Shown here: piece after piece, positions 35,646 through 43,322 of the stretch
How the letters are laid out: the number at the start of each line of letters is the position of its first letter
Position numbering within the stretch: the first letter of the stretch is position 1
DNA from: Candidatus Viridilinea mediisalina
GTDB taxonomy: Bacteria > Chloroflexota > Chloroflexia > Chloroflexales > Chloroflexaceae
Assembly: GCF_002532535.1 (NCBI RefSeq)
Contig: NZ_NQWI01000005.1
Coordinates: forward strand, 1-64,000
Direction: 5' to 3'
DNA length: 64,000 nt
Notes under the pieces: generated by a model
Seen by the model: only the letters and a program-made list of their open reading frames with translations
The model's database searches: none
Told to the model about the DNA's origin: nothing
Program-made: the position numbers and the translations under genes

Positions 35646-38600
35646 TTAACGCACCGTCAATGGCAGATAGACCGTATAGATACTCGTGAGATCCAGCTCA
35701 AAGAGTGGCGTAGTACCGGCCCGCTCATCGGGGATACTGGCGACAGGGAGGACAGGCTTACTCGGCGCATCTTTGGACTCGTCCAAGCCACCACTAGCCA
35801 AGTTCGCCGTGGCAAGATCGAACGAGGTACTCAACCGATACTCAGCGGCGCTGTAGCCATAGACCTCAACTTGGTAAATTCCGGGAACAACCTCATTGGC
35901 CGAGATAATGACCTGTTCGTCGGCGCTACCGGAAAGATTGCTCACCCAAGCCGATTGATCGGCACGCGACGACCAGACATAGAGATCAGCATCGCCACTC
36001 AGCACCTCCAGATTAACCTGGAAAGCTTGGCCCTCCTCCACATGGTAGCGATAGATGCGGGTCTGACCACGCGCAATGCGGTCGCGGGGAGCTTCATAGT
36101 TGATCAACTGACGCGCATTGCCAATTGAGATATTTCCTGCACCATCACGCGCTCGCACCTGTAGGTAGCGCATGCCTGGTTTGGGCAGCAGCGACCAATG
36201 GTAACGCTCTGGGTTCTGGCTAAAAGCCATCCAACCTGACTGGATGACCGGCACCCAGCGTTTGGCACTCTCATTGTAGAGGTATTCGATCACATGCAGA
36301 TGAGAGACGCCGCTACCAGGTTGGGGATCACTGGCATGAATTCCAAGTGTGAGATCACGATTGACTACAGTAGAACTGGTTCCGTCATTGACACGAATGC
36401 GCTCTACAACAGGTGGTATGCGATCAAGGCCGGCTGGCGCAACCAAGAAGGTGCGCTGTACCACGTTGTTGTTGGTATCGATCTCAGGAATCGTGTGCTC
36501 AGGATCAATGATCGCATAAATCGTCACCAACCCTGGATTGGCAAAGCGCACCTCAAGGGGTAGGGTACTCTCCGTAGAACGCGGATCGAGGAAGGGAACC
36601 ATAGCAGTTCCGAGCAGCGGGCCAGTAGGCGAGTCACGATGGAAAGCGACAGGCACATTCTCAAGTACTTGCTTACCACCTTGGCGCTGCACCAACAAAC
36701 CCAATTCTACGGATGTATTGATCCTCGGCGTAAGGGGATTCAGCCAGAGTTGATCGCGGCTACTAAAGAGATCATCGTTGAGTTCATCGGTAGGATCAAG
36801 CACACTGAAGGCATTTCGCAAGCGGGCTTGGGATCCGTCGGGATTGCGTACAACCAGATCGTAGGTGGCAGGCTCCAAACCAGCCGGTACCTCAACGAAC
36901 AGGAGCGTCCCGTTCACCCGGGTCGTAGTGAGCGGCAGCGTGCCCAATTGTACACGTACATCCTCAGCAAAATTGAGTCCTTCGATGAGTACCTCAGCAG
37001 GCTGGTCATTGAACGCACTCGTAGGCATAACCTGCTCGATCTCAGGAGTTGTGCCGAGCACAATAAACGCATTAGCGAGCAGACCTGTCCGTCCATTACT
37101 CGTGACCAGCAGATCATAGCGACCCGGAGCGAGACCAGCGGGCACCGTAGCCTTGAAACTGGTGCGGTTTTCAGGCGTGATGTTTGTAAGATCAATCAAT
37201 CCAGCTTGGCTACTCAGTTGTGCTGAGGGTGCAGTATTTGCACTAAAACCATTACCACGAATAGTAACCTGGGTAGCTTGGGTGTTAGTAGCTTCATTGG
37301 GCGTTATCGAACGCAGGAAGGCACCATCACCAGGATCGCTCAGGACAGCAATAAAGTCTTGTTCGATCAGATCCTCACGCACTGTCAGTTGACGCTGGTT
37401 GGGTGTAAAGGTATAACCACTGCGCTCAGGCGTGAGCGTATAGCTACCAACAGGTACATCAGCTAGCGTATAGTTACCTTGTATATCCGTAAAGACATTA
37501 CGAATACCATCAGAGAGCATCACATCGGCAACACCAACCCCATCAGGATCGGTGATCCGTCCGCTGACACTGTAGGTCAATAGCGTTGCAGTGAAATCTT
37601 GCCCACTCAGGTTGGTTGTTACACTAATCGTCCGACTTGTTGGAGCAAAGCTATAGTCTGTGTGACTCACCACAAGCGTATAGCTACCAATAGGCAGATC
37701 ACTGAGCGTATACGTTCCTTGGGCGTCGGTGGTGGTGCTACGGGTACCATCAGAGATAGTAACCCCAGCAACCCCAGCCCCATTGGCCTCGGCAACCCGC
37801 CCACTGACATCGTAGGTCAACAGGGTTGCGATGAAATCTTGGTCTGCGAGGTCATCAGTAACACTGATCGCCAGTGTTGCAGGGTTAAAGCTATAGAGCG
37901 TGTGGGTAGCGGTGAGCGTATAGTGGCCAGTTGGCACATCAGCAAGAGCATAGGCACCTTCGGCATCAGTTGTGGTGCTCCGGGTACCATCAGAGATGGT
38001 AACCCCAGCGACACCCGTCCCATTGGCCTCGGCAACCCGCCCACTGACCGTGTACTGCAACAGCCTTGCGGTGAAATCTTGGTCTTCGAGGTCATCGGTG
38101 ACACTGATCGCCAATGTTGCAGGGCTAAAGCTGTAGAGCGTATGGGTAGCAGTGAGCGTATGGTGACCGACGGGCACATCGGCAAGGGCATAGGCACCTT
38201 GGGCATCAGTTGTGGTGCTACGGGTACCATCAGAGATAGTAACCCCAGCGACACCCGTCCCATTGGCTTCGGCAACGCGCCCACTGACCTGGAAGGTCAA
38301 GAGGGTTGCAGCAAAGTCTTGATCATGCAGATCTTCCGTCACGCTAATCGTTCGGCTGATGGGTGTGAAAGCATAGCTATCATGCGCTGGAGTAAGGGTA
38401 TACGTCCCCACAGTTAGATCACTCAGCGTATAGTTGCCATCATCGTCGGTGAGAGTTGTCAGCGTGAATGGATCGCTAGACACAGGATAGGTGAACACTT
38501 GTGAGGCAATGAGCGTAACATTGGCAATACCATAACCATCATTGTCAGCGACATTTCCACTCACCTGATAGGGGATCAAGGTTGCCGTGAAATCCTGACC

Positions 38601-39788
38601 ACTGAGGTGTTGACCAATATTGATACTTATCTCACGACTCTCTGGGCTGAAGGTGTAATGTTCATGGTCGGGGGTAATGGTGTAGTTTCCTACAAGCACA
38701 TCAGTGAAGGTGTAGTGTCCATGATGGTCAGTGAACGTTGTGATCGTAACTGGATCATCAGGCCCAGGGTACGCGGGCCGTTCTACAGCAACGACTTCTA
38801 GCTGAGCAACACCGTCACCAAGACTATCAGTAACCTGACCACTCACTCTATGGTGGATAAGGTACGCAACAAAATTTCGGTTATCGAGATCGCCACGCAG
38901 ATTGATTTTCCAGTTCAGAGGGCTAAAGCGGTAGTCACGATGAACGGGTGTAATCAGATAGTTACCCCTTGGCAACTCATCAAAGCTATATGTACCATCA
39001 AGATCGGTCGTAACGGTCATGAGCAGTGAAGCACCAGGCTCAGGGTAGGGACTTAACTGCGAGAGAACGACCTCCATACCAGCAAGCCCCCGACCAGTAT
39101 GGTCTGTCATACGTCCACCTGCCTGATACGGTGGCTGTGTGGCCGTGAAATCTTGGTCAATGAGGTTGCCATTCACCCTAATGGTACGTTGGATTGGGGT
39201 GAGATCGTAGTCAGGGTGAGTAGGCGTGAGCGTATAGCTTCCTAAAACGAGATCATCAACAACGTAGGTGCCATCAGGTTTCGTAGTTGTCGTGATCACG
39301 AGAGGCCCATCTGGGCCAGGATAAGCAATAAGCTGTGATGCGACCACCGTTATATCAGCAATACCAGCACCATCACTGTCAGTAATACGCCCTTCAACCT
39401 TATATGGTGGTGGTATTGCAGTGAAATCTTGATCAACAAAGTCACGATTAAGAGGTATAGTACGCACACTAGGATTAAAACCATGTTCATCATGGCTAGG
39501 CGCAATGGTGTAATCTCCAGCAGGGAGATTTATGAAAACATACTTGCCTTCTTCATCGGTGAGTGCCGTTGTCGTTTGGGGTACCATAGCCCCTGGATAA
39601 GCCCGGATCCGTGTAGCTACGATGGTTACATCCGCGATTCCATCGCCATGTTCATCAAGTACTTCACCACTAACCTTGTGCAATCCGGGATCATACGACT
39701 GTGCAGGACGCGTATGCAACGAAAAGGTTACCGTTACGAACAAGGCCACGAAGATCGCCAAACTACGCAGAACGGCTAAACGACTCAT
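35646..39788 (-). CDS. Large secreted protein with nine carboxypeptidase-regulatory-like repeats, IPT/TIG and PPC domains
   Basis: A 1380-residue exported protein with a signal peptide (MSRLAVLRSLAIFVALFVTV) and ribosome site AAGGGG. Nine beta-sandwich repeats follow, each with the pattern VSGRV-x-x-x-x-G-x-G-(V/I)-A, a Y-T-L-T turn and D-x-QDF-x-A at the end. Repeats 6 to 8 are nearly identical, which suggests recent duplication. IPT/TIG-like domains (ITPNEATNTQATQVTIRGNG; MPTSAFNDQPAEVLIEG), a CARDB-like domain and a C-terminal pre-peptidase (PPC) domain (GDADLYVWSS) come next. It ends TVYLPLTVR. It is probably a surface or extracellular structural/adhesive protein with no catalytic domain. 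Confidence 0.87.
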   Translation of the reverse strand: MSRLAVLRSLAIFVALFVTVTFSLHTRPAQSYDPGLHKVSGEVLDEHGDGIADVTIVATRIRAYPGAMVPQTTTALTDEEGKYVFINLPAGDYTIAPSHDEHGFNPSVRTIPLNRDFVDQDFTAIPPPYKVEGRITDSDGAGIADITVVASQLIAYPGPDGPLVITTTTKPDGTYVVDDLVLGSYTLTPTHPDYDLTPIQRTIRVNGNLIDQDFTATQPPYQAGGRMTDHTGRGLAGMEVVLSQLSPYPEPGASLLMTVTTDLDGTYSFDELPRGNYLITPVHRDYRFSPLNWKINLRGDLDNRNFVAYLIHHRVSGQVTDSLGDGVAQLEVVAVERPAYPGPDDPVTITTFTDHHGHYTFTDVLVGNYTITPDHEHYTFSPESREISINIGQHLSGQDFTATLIPYQVSGNVADNDGYGIANVTLIASQVFTYPVSSDPFTLTTLTDDDGNYTLSDLTVGTYTLTPAHDSYAFTPISRTISVTEDLHDQDFAATLLTFQVSGRVAEANGTGVAGVTISDGTRSTTTDAQGAYALADVPVGHHTLTATHTLYSFSPATLAISVTDDLEDQDFTARLLQYTVSGRVAEANGTGVAGVTISDGTRSTTTDAEGAYALADVPTGHYTLTATHTLYSFNPATLAISVTDDLADQDFIATLLTYDVSGRVAEANGAGVAGVTISDGTRSTTTDAQGTYTLSDLPIGSYTLVVSHTDYSFAPTSRTISVTTNLSGQDFTATLLTYSVSGRITDPDGVGVADVMLSDGIRNVFTDIQGNYTLADVPVGSYTLTPERSGYTFTPNQRQLTVREDLIEQDFIAVLSDPGDGAFLRSITPNEATNTQATQVTIRGNGFSANTAPSAQLSSQAGLIDLTNITPENRTSFKATVPAGLAPGRYDLLVTSNGRTGLLANAFIVLGTTPEIEQVMPTSAFNDQPAEVLIEGLNFAEDVRVQLGTLPLTTTRVNGTLLFVEVPAGLEPATYDLVVRNPDGSQARLRNAFSVLDPTDELNDDLFSSRDQLWLNPLTPRINTSVELGLLVQRQGGKQVLENVPVAFHRDSPTGPLLGTAMVPFLDPRSTESTLPLEVRFANPGLVTIYAIIDPEHTIPEIDTNNNVVQRTFLVAPAGLDRIPPVVERIRVNDGTSSTVVNRDLTLGIHASDPQPGSGVSHLHVIEYLYNESAKRWVPVIQSGWMAFSQNPERYHWSLLPKPGMRYLQVRARDGAGNISIGNARQLINYEAPRDRIARGQTRIYRYHVEEGQAFQVNLEVLSGDADLYVWSSRADQSAWVSNLSGSADEQVIISANEVVPGIYQVEVYGYSAAEYRLSTSFDLATANLASGGLDESKDAPSKPVLPVASIPDERAGTTPLFELDLTSIYTVYLPLTVR

Positions 39789-39928
39789 GGTTACCCCTTA
39801 CACGATGCAAGATAAACTACCATGCATACAATTACGTCCAAAGCACTCAAAAGGGCAAAACTTCCCCGTTCATTATAATGTATGATAAGCACTATTACTA
39901 GTTGTCATTTTCATATAAGACAAAAGTC

Positions 39929-40366
39929 CTATACCCCTATAGTACCAATGCCGCGTATATGCCGATCGAAGGACACCGCCGCCACAGTGCGATTCTCCGC
40001 CTTCAGCTTGTGGCGGATACTGCACAGGTGGTAGCGTACGGTTCTGGGGGCTATGTTCAACTGTTGTGCAATGCTATGATCGCTACAGCCAACGATCACC
40101 AAGTGCATAATGCGTATCTCTTGGTCATGGATTGGCTCACTAGGTGGGAGATATGCTTGGCTAGGCATATAATAACGATCATACTGTACCGCCGTTGCGG
40201 TGCGGTTAGGCGTGCCCAGTTTGAGTCTGACACGACGTATGATCTGTCCTACCACTGGTGGCGTGAGGGCTAGGTGTTGGGCAATTTGATTGTCGGTGGC
40301 CCCTTCAATGATCAATCTCATAACGGCATGCTCGCGTGGTGTTAGCCTAGTGTGCTTGTGTATCAT
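39929..40366 (-). CDS. Transcription regulator made of two LuxR-type helix-turn-helix domains
   Basis: A 145-residue protein consisting almost only of two GerE/LuxR-type DNA-binding domains in tandem. Domain 1 (about 5-65): LTPREHAVMRLIIEGATDNQ, IAQHLALTPPVVGQIIRRVR. Domain 2 (about 82-140): QEIRIMHLVIVGCSDHSIAQ, QLNIAPRTVRYHLCSIRHKL. Domain 2 has lost the usual LT-x-RE opening. No receiver or ligand domain is present. Each LuxR domain normally contributes one half of a dimer, so a covalent pair could bind a full operator as one chain. It lies upstream of, and on the same strand as, the large repeat protein gene and may control it. Confidence 0.75.
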   Translation of the reverse strand: MIHKHTRLTPREHAVMRLIIEGATDNQIAQHLALTPPVVGQIIRRVRLKLGTPNRTATAVQYDRYYMPSQAYLPPSEPIHDQEIRIMHLVIVGCSDHSIAQQLNIAPRTVRYHLCSIRHKLKAENRTVAAVSFDRHIRGIGTIGV

Positions 40367-40572
40367 ACGCTTGTCCGATGCTGTGTCTACACACTATGTA
40401 GTAACATCAATCCTCTCGCGGCAAACAACCCTTCTACCATGTTAGTAACACAAGACCCTAAATTGCGTTCATTTTGCTCGGGTAGTATGGAATGCAGGTA
40501 TACACGATAGCGATCATTTACCGGTATTGTCTGTAGGTAATGTGTTGCTACGTTACGGTGTTAACCATTTCA

Positions 40573-40601
40573 TTGACAAAGCCCCCGCCCTAGACTAGAA
40601 T
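40573..40601 (+). promoter_or_regulatory. Consensus promoter directly before aroQ; leaderless mRNA predicted
   Basis: TTGACA (40573-40578), a 17-bp spacer and TAGAAT (40596-40601). The expected start site is near 40608, only about 4 nt before the aroQ ATG (40612), and no Shine-Dalgarno is present. Confidence 0.75.
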
Positions 40602-40611
40602 AGCCTGCGCT

Positions 40612-41070
40612 ATGGAACAGCGCCTCAACATCCTCGTGGTGCATGGCCCCAACCTCAACCTGCTGGGCCAGCGCGACCGCGATAAGTATGGTTCACTCAC
40701 CCTTGGTGAGATCAATGAGCAGATTAGGCTGCATGCGGCACAGTTGGGCGTGGAGGTTGCTTTTTTCCAGTCCAACCATGAAGGTGCCCTGATTGATTAC
40801 TTCCAGCTCGAAACTTCACGCGCCGCTGATGGGGTTCTGCTCAATCCCGGCGCTCTGATCCGCTATGCCTATAGCTTCCGTCAAGCCCTGGTGGATCTTG
40901 GTAAGCCAGTTATGGAAGTGCATATGTCGGATATTGCGAAAACTGGTGTGAATAAGCAGATCAATGTGCTTGATGATGTGCGTGTGGGCCAAGTGTGTGG
41001 CCTGAAAGAGCAAAGTTACTACGAAGGTTTGCAGCAACTCGTAGCTTATATTCTGCAACAGAGGGCATAG
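40612..41070 (+). CDS. aroQ: 3-dehydroquinate dehydratase, type II (divergent)
   Basis: A type II dehydroquinase (152 residues), the third step of the shikimate pathway. Conserved parts are VVHGPNLNLLGQRDRDKYG with the catalytic tyrosine, SNHEGALIDYF, LNPGALIRYAYSFRQAL and EVHMSD with the catalytic histidine. The usual arginine-rich segment after EVHISN (REEFRHHS type) is replaced by IAKTGVNKQ, so the substrate lid differs from that of the well-studied enzymes. It is followed after 3 bp by aroA, forming an operon. Confidence 0.9.
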   Translation: MEQRLNILVVHGPNLNLLGQRDRDKYGSLTLGEINEQIRLHAAQLGVEVAFFQSNHEGALIDYFQLETSRAADGVLLNPGALIRYAYSFRQALVDLGKPVMEVHMSDIAKTGVNKQINVLDDVRVGQVCGLKEQSYYEGLQQLVAYILQQRA

Positions 41071-41073
41071 GTC

Positions 41074-42381
41074 ATGCAGTACCTCCGCGTCAAGGGCAGC
41101 CATGCGATCAACGGTGAAGTTACCGTTCCCGCCTCAAAGACCCATTCGTTTCGTGCGTTGATTCTCGCTTCGGTTGCGGAGGGAACCTCGACTATTCGCA
41201 AGCCTAAGCTGAGTAGCGATTGGAACGAGGCGATGAAGGCGATGAGCCTGTACGGTGCCCAGATTAGGCAACCTGAGCCTGAGATCTTTCAGGTCACTGG
41301 GGTGGCGGGCCAACTGCAAACCCCCGCAGATATTATTAATGTGAACAATTCGGGCACGATGCTCGCCTTTGTTGCGGGCATTGCGGGGGCATGTCCTGGC
41401 TGGACGATCTTGACCGGCGATGAGTCGATCCGCACCTTGCGCCATATCTCGAAAAACATGATTGCCCCCTTTGAGCAACTGGGCGTTACGGTGATCTCGA
41501 CCAAAGGCGACGGCATGGCTCCCTTTGTAATCAAAGGCAAAGTCAATGGCGGCCAAGCGCGCATGCATGGCATCGGCTGCCAGCCGGTCTTTAGTGTGCT
41601 GATTGCCGCTGCGCTCTCGGAGCAACCCGTTGAACTTTATGTCGAGCATCCGGGCGAGACGGCCTATATTGATCTGCTGCTCTACTGGTTCGACAAGGTG
41701 GGGTTGGCCTACGAGAATGTGGGTGGCAGCTACGAGCACTACCGCTTCCCAGGCAACCGTGTGCCCCAAGCTTTTGACGAGACCATTGCGCTTGAATGGT
41801 CGGCCCCGCCCTACCCGCTGCTCGCCGCGCTGATCACGCCCAACTCTGAGGTGAAGGTGCGCGGTATGGATCTGAGTGATCCCTATGGCGACAAGCGCGT
41901 CATCTATGCGCTGCAACAGATGGGCGCCGATCTAACCATTGAACCCGACTGCCTCACTGCGCGCACAAGCCAACTGCGCGGCATTGAACTCGATATGAAC
42001 GAGTTGCCCGACCAGTTGCCCACCATTGCCATTGCGGCCTGCTTCGCCCAAGGCGAAACGGTGATCAAAAATACGCTCACCGCCCGTTGGAAGGAGTGCG
42101 ACCGCATCGCCGCCGTCTGTACCGAATTGAAAAAGATGGGCGCCAAGGTCACCGAAAAGGAAGACGGCCTGATCATCCACCAAGACGGCAGTTGGAAACT
42201 GCGCGGCGGCTCAGTTGACGGCTACTATGATCACCGCATGGTCATGGCGCTCTCGGTGGCGGGCTTGGCCATAGACGAAGAACTGATCATCTCCGACGCC
42301 CAGATGATCGAGAAGTCTTTTGGCCAATATGTGCGCGAAATGAAGGCGGCAGGGGCCCATTTTGAGCTTTTTGAAGCGTAA
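41074..42381 (+). CDS. aroA: 3-phosphoshikimate 1-carboxyvinyltransferase (EPSP synthase), atypical
   Basis: EPSP synthase (435 residues), transferring enolpyruvate from PEP to shikimate 3-phosphate. Recognisable motifs are VPASKTHSFRALILAS (K22), NELPDQLPTIAIAA with the catalytic aspartate, RWKECDRIAAVCTELKKMGA and YYDHRMVMALSVAGL. The phosphate-loop motif usually written GNAGTAMRP reads NNSGTMLAF here (91-99), so the arginine and proline at the positions of E. coli R100/P101 are Ala and Phe. The related MurA family is less likely given the shikimate neighbours. The stop TAA opens a TAATAC heptamer array. Confidence 0.9.
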   Translation: MQYLRVKGSHAINGEVTVPASKTHSFRALILASVAEGTSTIRKPKLSSDWNEAMKAMSLYGAQIRQPEPEIFQVTGVAGQLQTPADIINVNNSGTMLAFVAGIAGACPGWTILTGDESIRTLRHISKNMIAPFEQLGVTVISTKGDGMAPFVIKGKVNGGQARMHGIGCQPVFSVLIAAALSEQPVELYVEHPGETAYIDLLLYWFDKVGLAYENVGGSYEHYRFPGNRVPQAFDETIALEWSAPPYPLLAALITPNSEVKVRGMDLSDPYGDKRVIYALQQMGADLTIEPDCLTARTSQLRGIELDMNELPDQLPTIAIAACFAQGETVIKNTLTARWKECDRIAAVCTELKKMGAKVTEKEDGLIIHQDGSWKLRGGSVDGYYDHRMVMALSVAGLAIDEELIISDAQMIEKSFGQYVREMKAAGAHFELFEA

Positions 42382-42385
42382 TACG

Positions 42386-42420
42386 GTAGTAGGCAGTAGG
42401 TAGTAGGCAGTAGGCAGTAA
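42386..42420. repeat. Heptamer array (GTAGTAG/GCAGTAG)5 after aroA
   Basis: Five 7-bp units (GTAGTAG, GCAGTAG, GTAGTAG, GCAGTAG, GCAGTAA) beginning 5 bp after the aroA stop. Stop codon plus following bases read TAATAC. Confidence 0.85.
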
Positions 42421-42434
42421 ATAGAAAATAGCAA

Positions 42435-42505
42435 ACGATTCCACCGCGCCGTTGGCTGAGCCTGTCGAAGCCAAGCGTCGCGGCGCAAGGCTTTTTCACG
42501 CTAAG
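42435..42505. mobile_element. Truncated MITE-like element
   Basis: It carries the CCTGTCGAAGCC core and the right end (GGCTTTTTCACGCTAAG) of the family at 23169/34289, but the left end is missing. Confidence 0.55.
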
Positions 42506-42541
42506 GGATGGTTTTAGAAACGCGCTTTCAGCTTTGCCGTC

Positions 42542-42607
42542 GTAGTGCCGACTTTAGTCGGAATCCGAGGGTTGCCTGCGACCTTAGCCGACTAAAGTCG
42601 GCACTAC
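42542..42607. repeat. REP-like inverted pair between aroA and aroK
   Basis: GTAGTGCCGACTTTAGTCGG (42542-42561) faces its exact inverse CCGACTAAAGTCGGCACTAC (42588-42607), the same arms as in the RAYT-flanking arrays. It ends 14 bp before the aroK start and could affect its expression. Confidence 0.88.
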
Positions 42608-42620
42608 CCTATGGCACAAA

Positions 42621-43151
42621 ATGCACACAAGCCTCATCCTCATCGGCATGAAATCGAGCGGCAAGACTTCGATTGGCCAGGTGTTGGCCCAGCGCATGGG
42701 GGTGGCCTTCATTGATGTTGACCAGCGTTTAGAAGCGCACTATCTGCAAGCGACAGGCACGCAGCATACGTTTCGCCAAATTCTAGCGCAGCACGGCGCA
42801 GACTACTTTCGCGCCCTTGAGCAAACAGTGCTGCGGGCTCTTGCCACCGAGCTACAGACGAAGCGTGCCGTGCTGGCCACCGGCGGAGGCACCGTCCTCA
42901 ACGCAGAGAATCGGGCAATCCTGGCGACCATGGGGCAGGTCATCTACCTTGATGTAGCGGAAGCAGTGCTGCTGCCGCGCATTATCGCCGGAGGCATCCC
43001 GGCCTTCTTTCCCTACCCCGACGACCCCGAGCGCTCACTGCATGAACTATTGGCCACACGGCGGCCCATCTACCTAGCCATGGCTGATCGCGTCATCGCC
43101 TATAGCAATGAGGCGCCTGAGATCGTGGCGGAGTGGATCGCAAAAGCGTAA
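42621..43151 (+). CDS. aroK: Shikimate kinase
   Basis: Shikimate kinase (176 residues; shikimate + ATP to shikimate 3-phosphate) of the P-loop kinase fold. Walker A is LIGMKSSGKTSIG. The shikimate-binding aspartate is in FIDVDQRLE, the arginine in DYFRALEQTVLRAL, and the ATGGGTVLN loop is intact. The length is typical. It is on the same strand as aroQ-aroA but separated by 239 bp of repeats, so it may have its own transcription. Confidence 0.93.
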   Translation: MHTSLILIGMKSSGKTSIGQVLAQRMGVAFIDVDQRLEAHYLQATGTQHTFRQILAQHGADYFRALEQTVLRALATELQTKRAVLATGGGTVLNAENRAILATMGQVIYLDVAEAVLLPRIIAGGIPAFFPYPDDPERSLHELLATRRPIYLAMADRVIAYSNEAPEIVAEWIAKA

Positions 43152-43322
43152 CTTTTTGCCCTTTGGAACGGTATACATGGTAAGCTCCCCGGCATGATCT
43201 GTTAAAATAACTCCAAATAGCGCTACGTGAAACTCCTAGCTCCCCTCGCCTCCTTCCCCTCCATCACAAGCCTAGCGTAACATCCCACTTTGGCCTCGCA
43301 CGAAGAAAATACACAATCGCTT

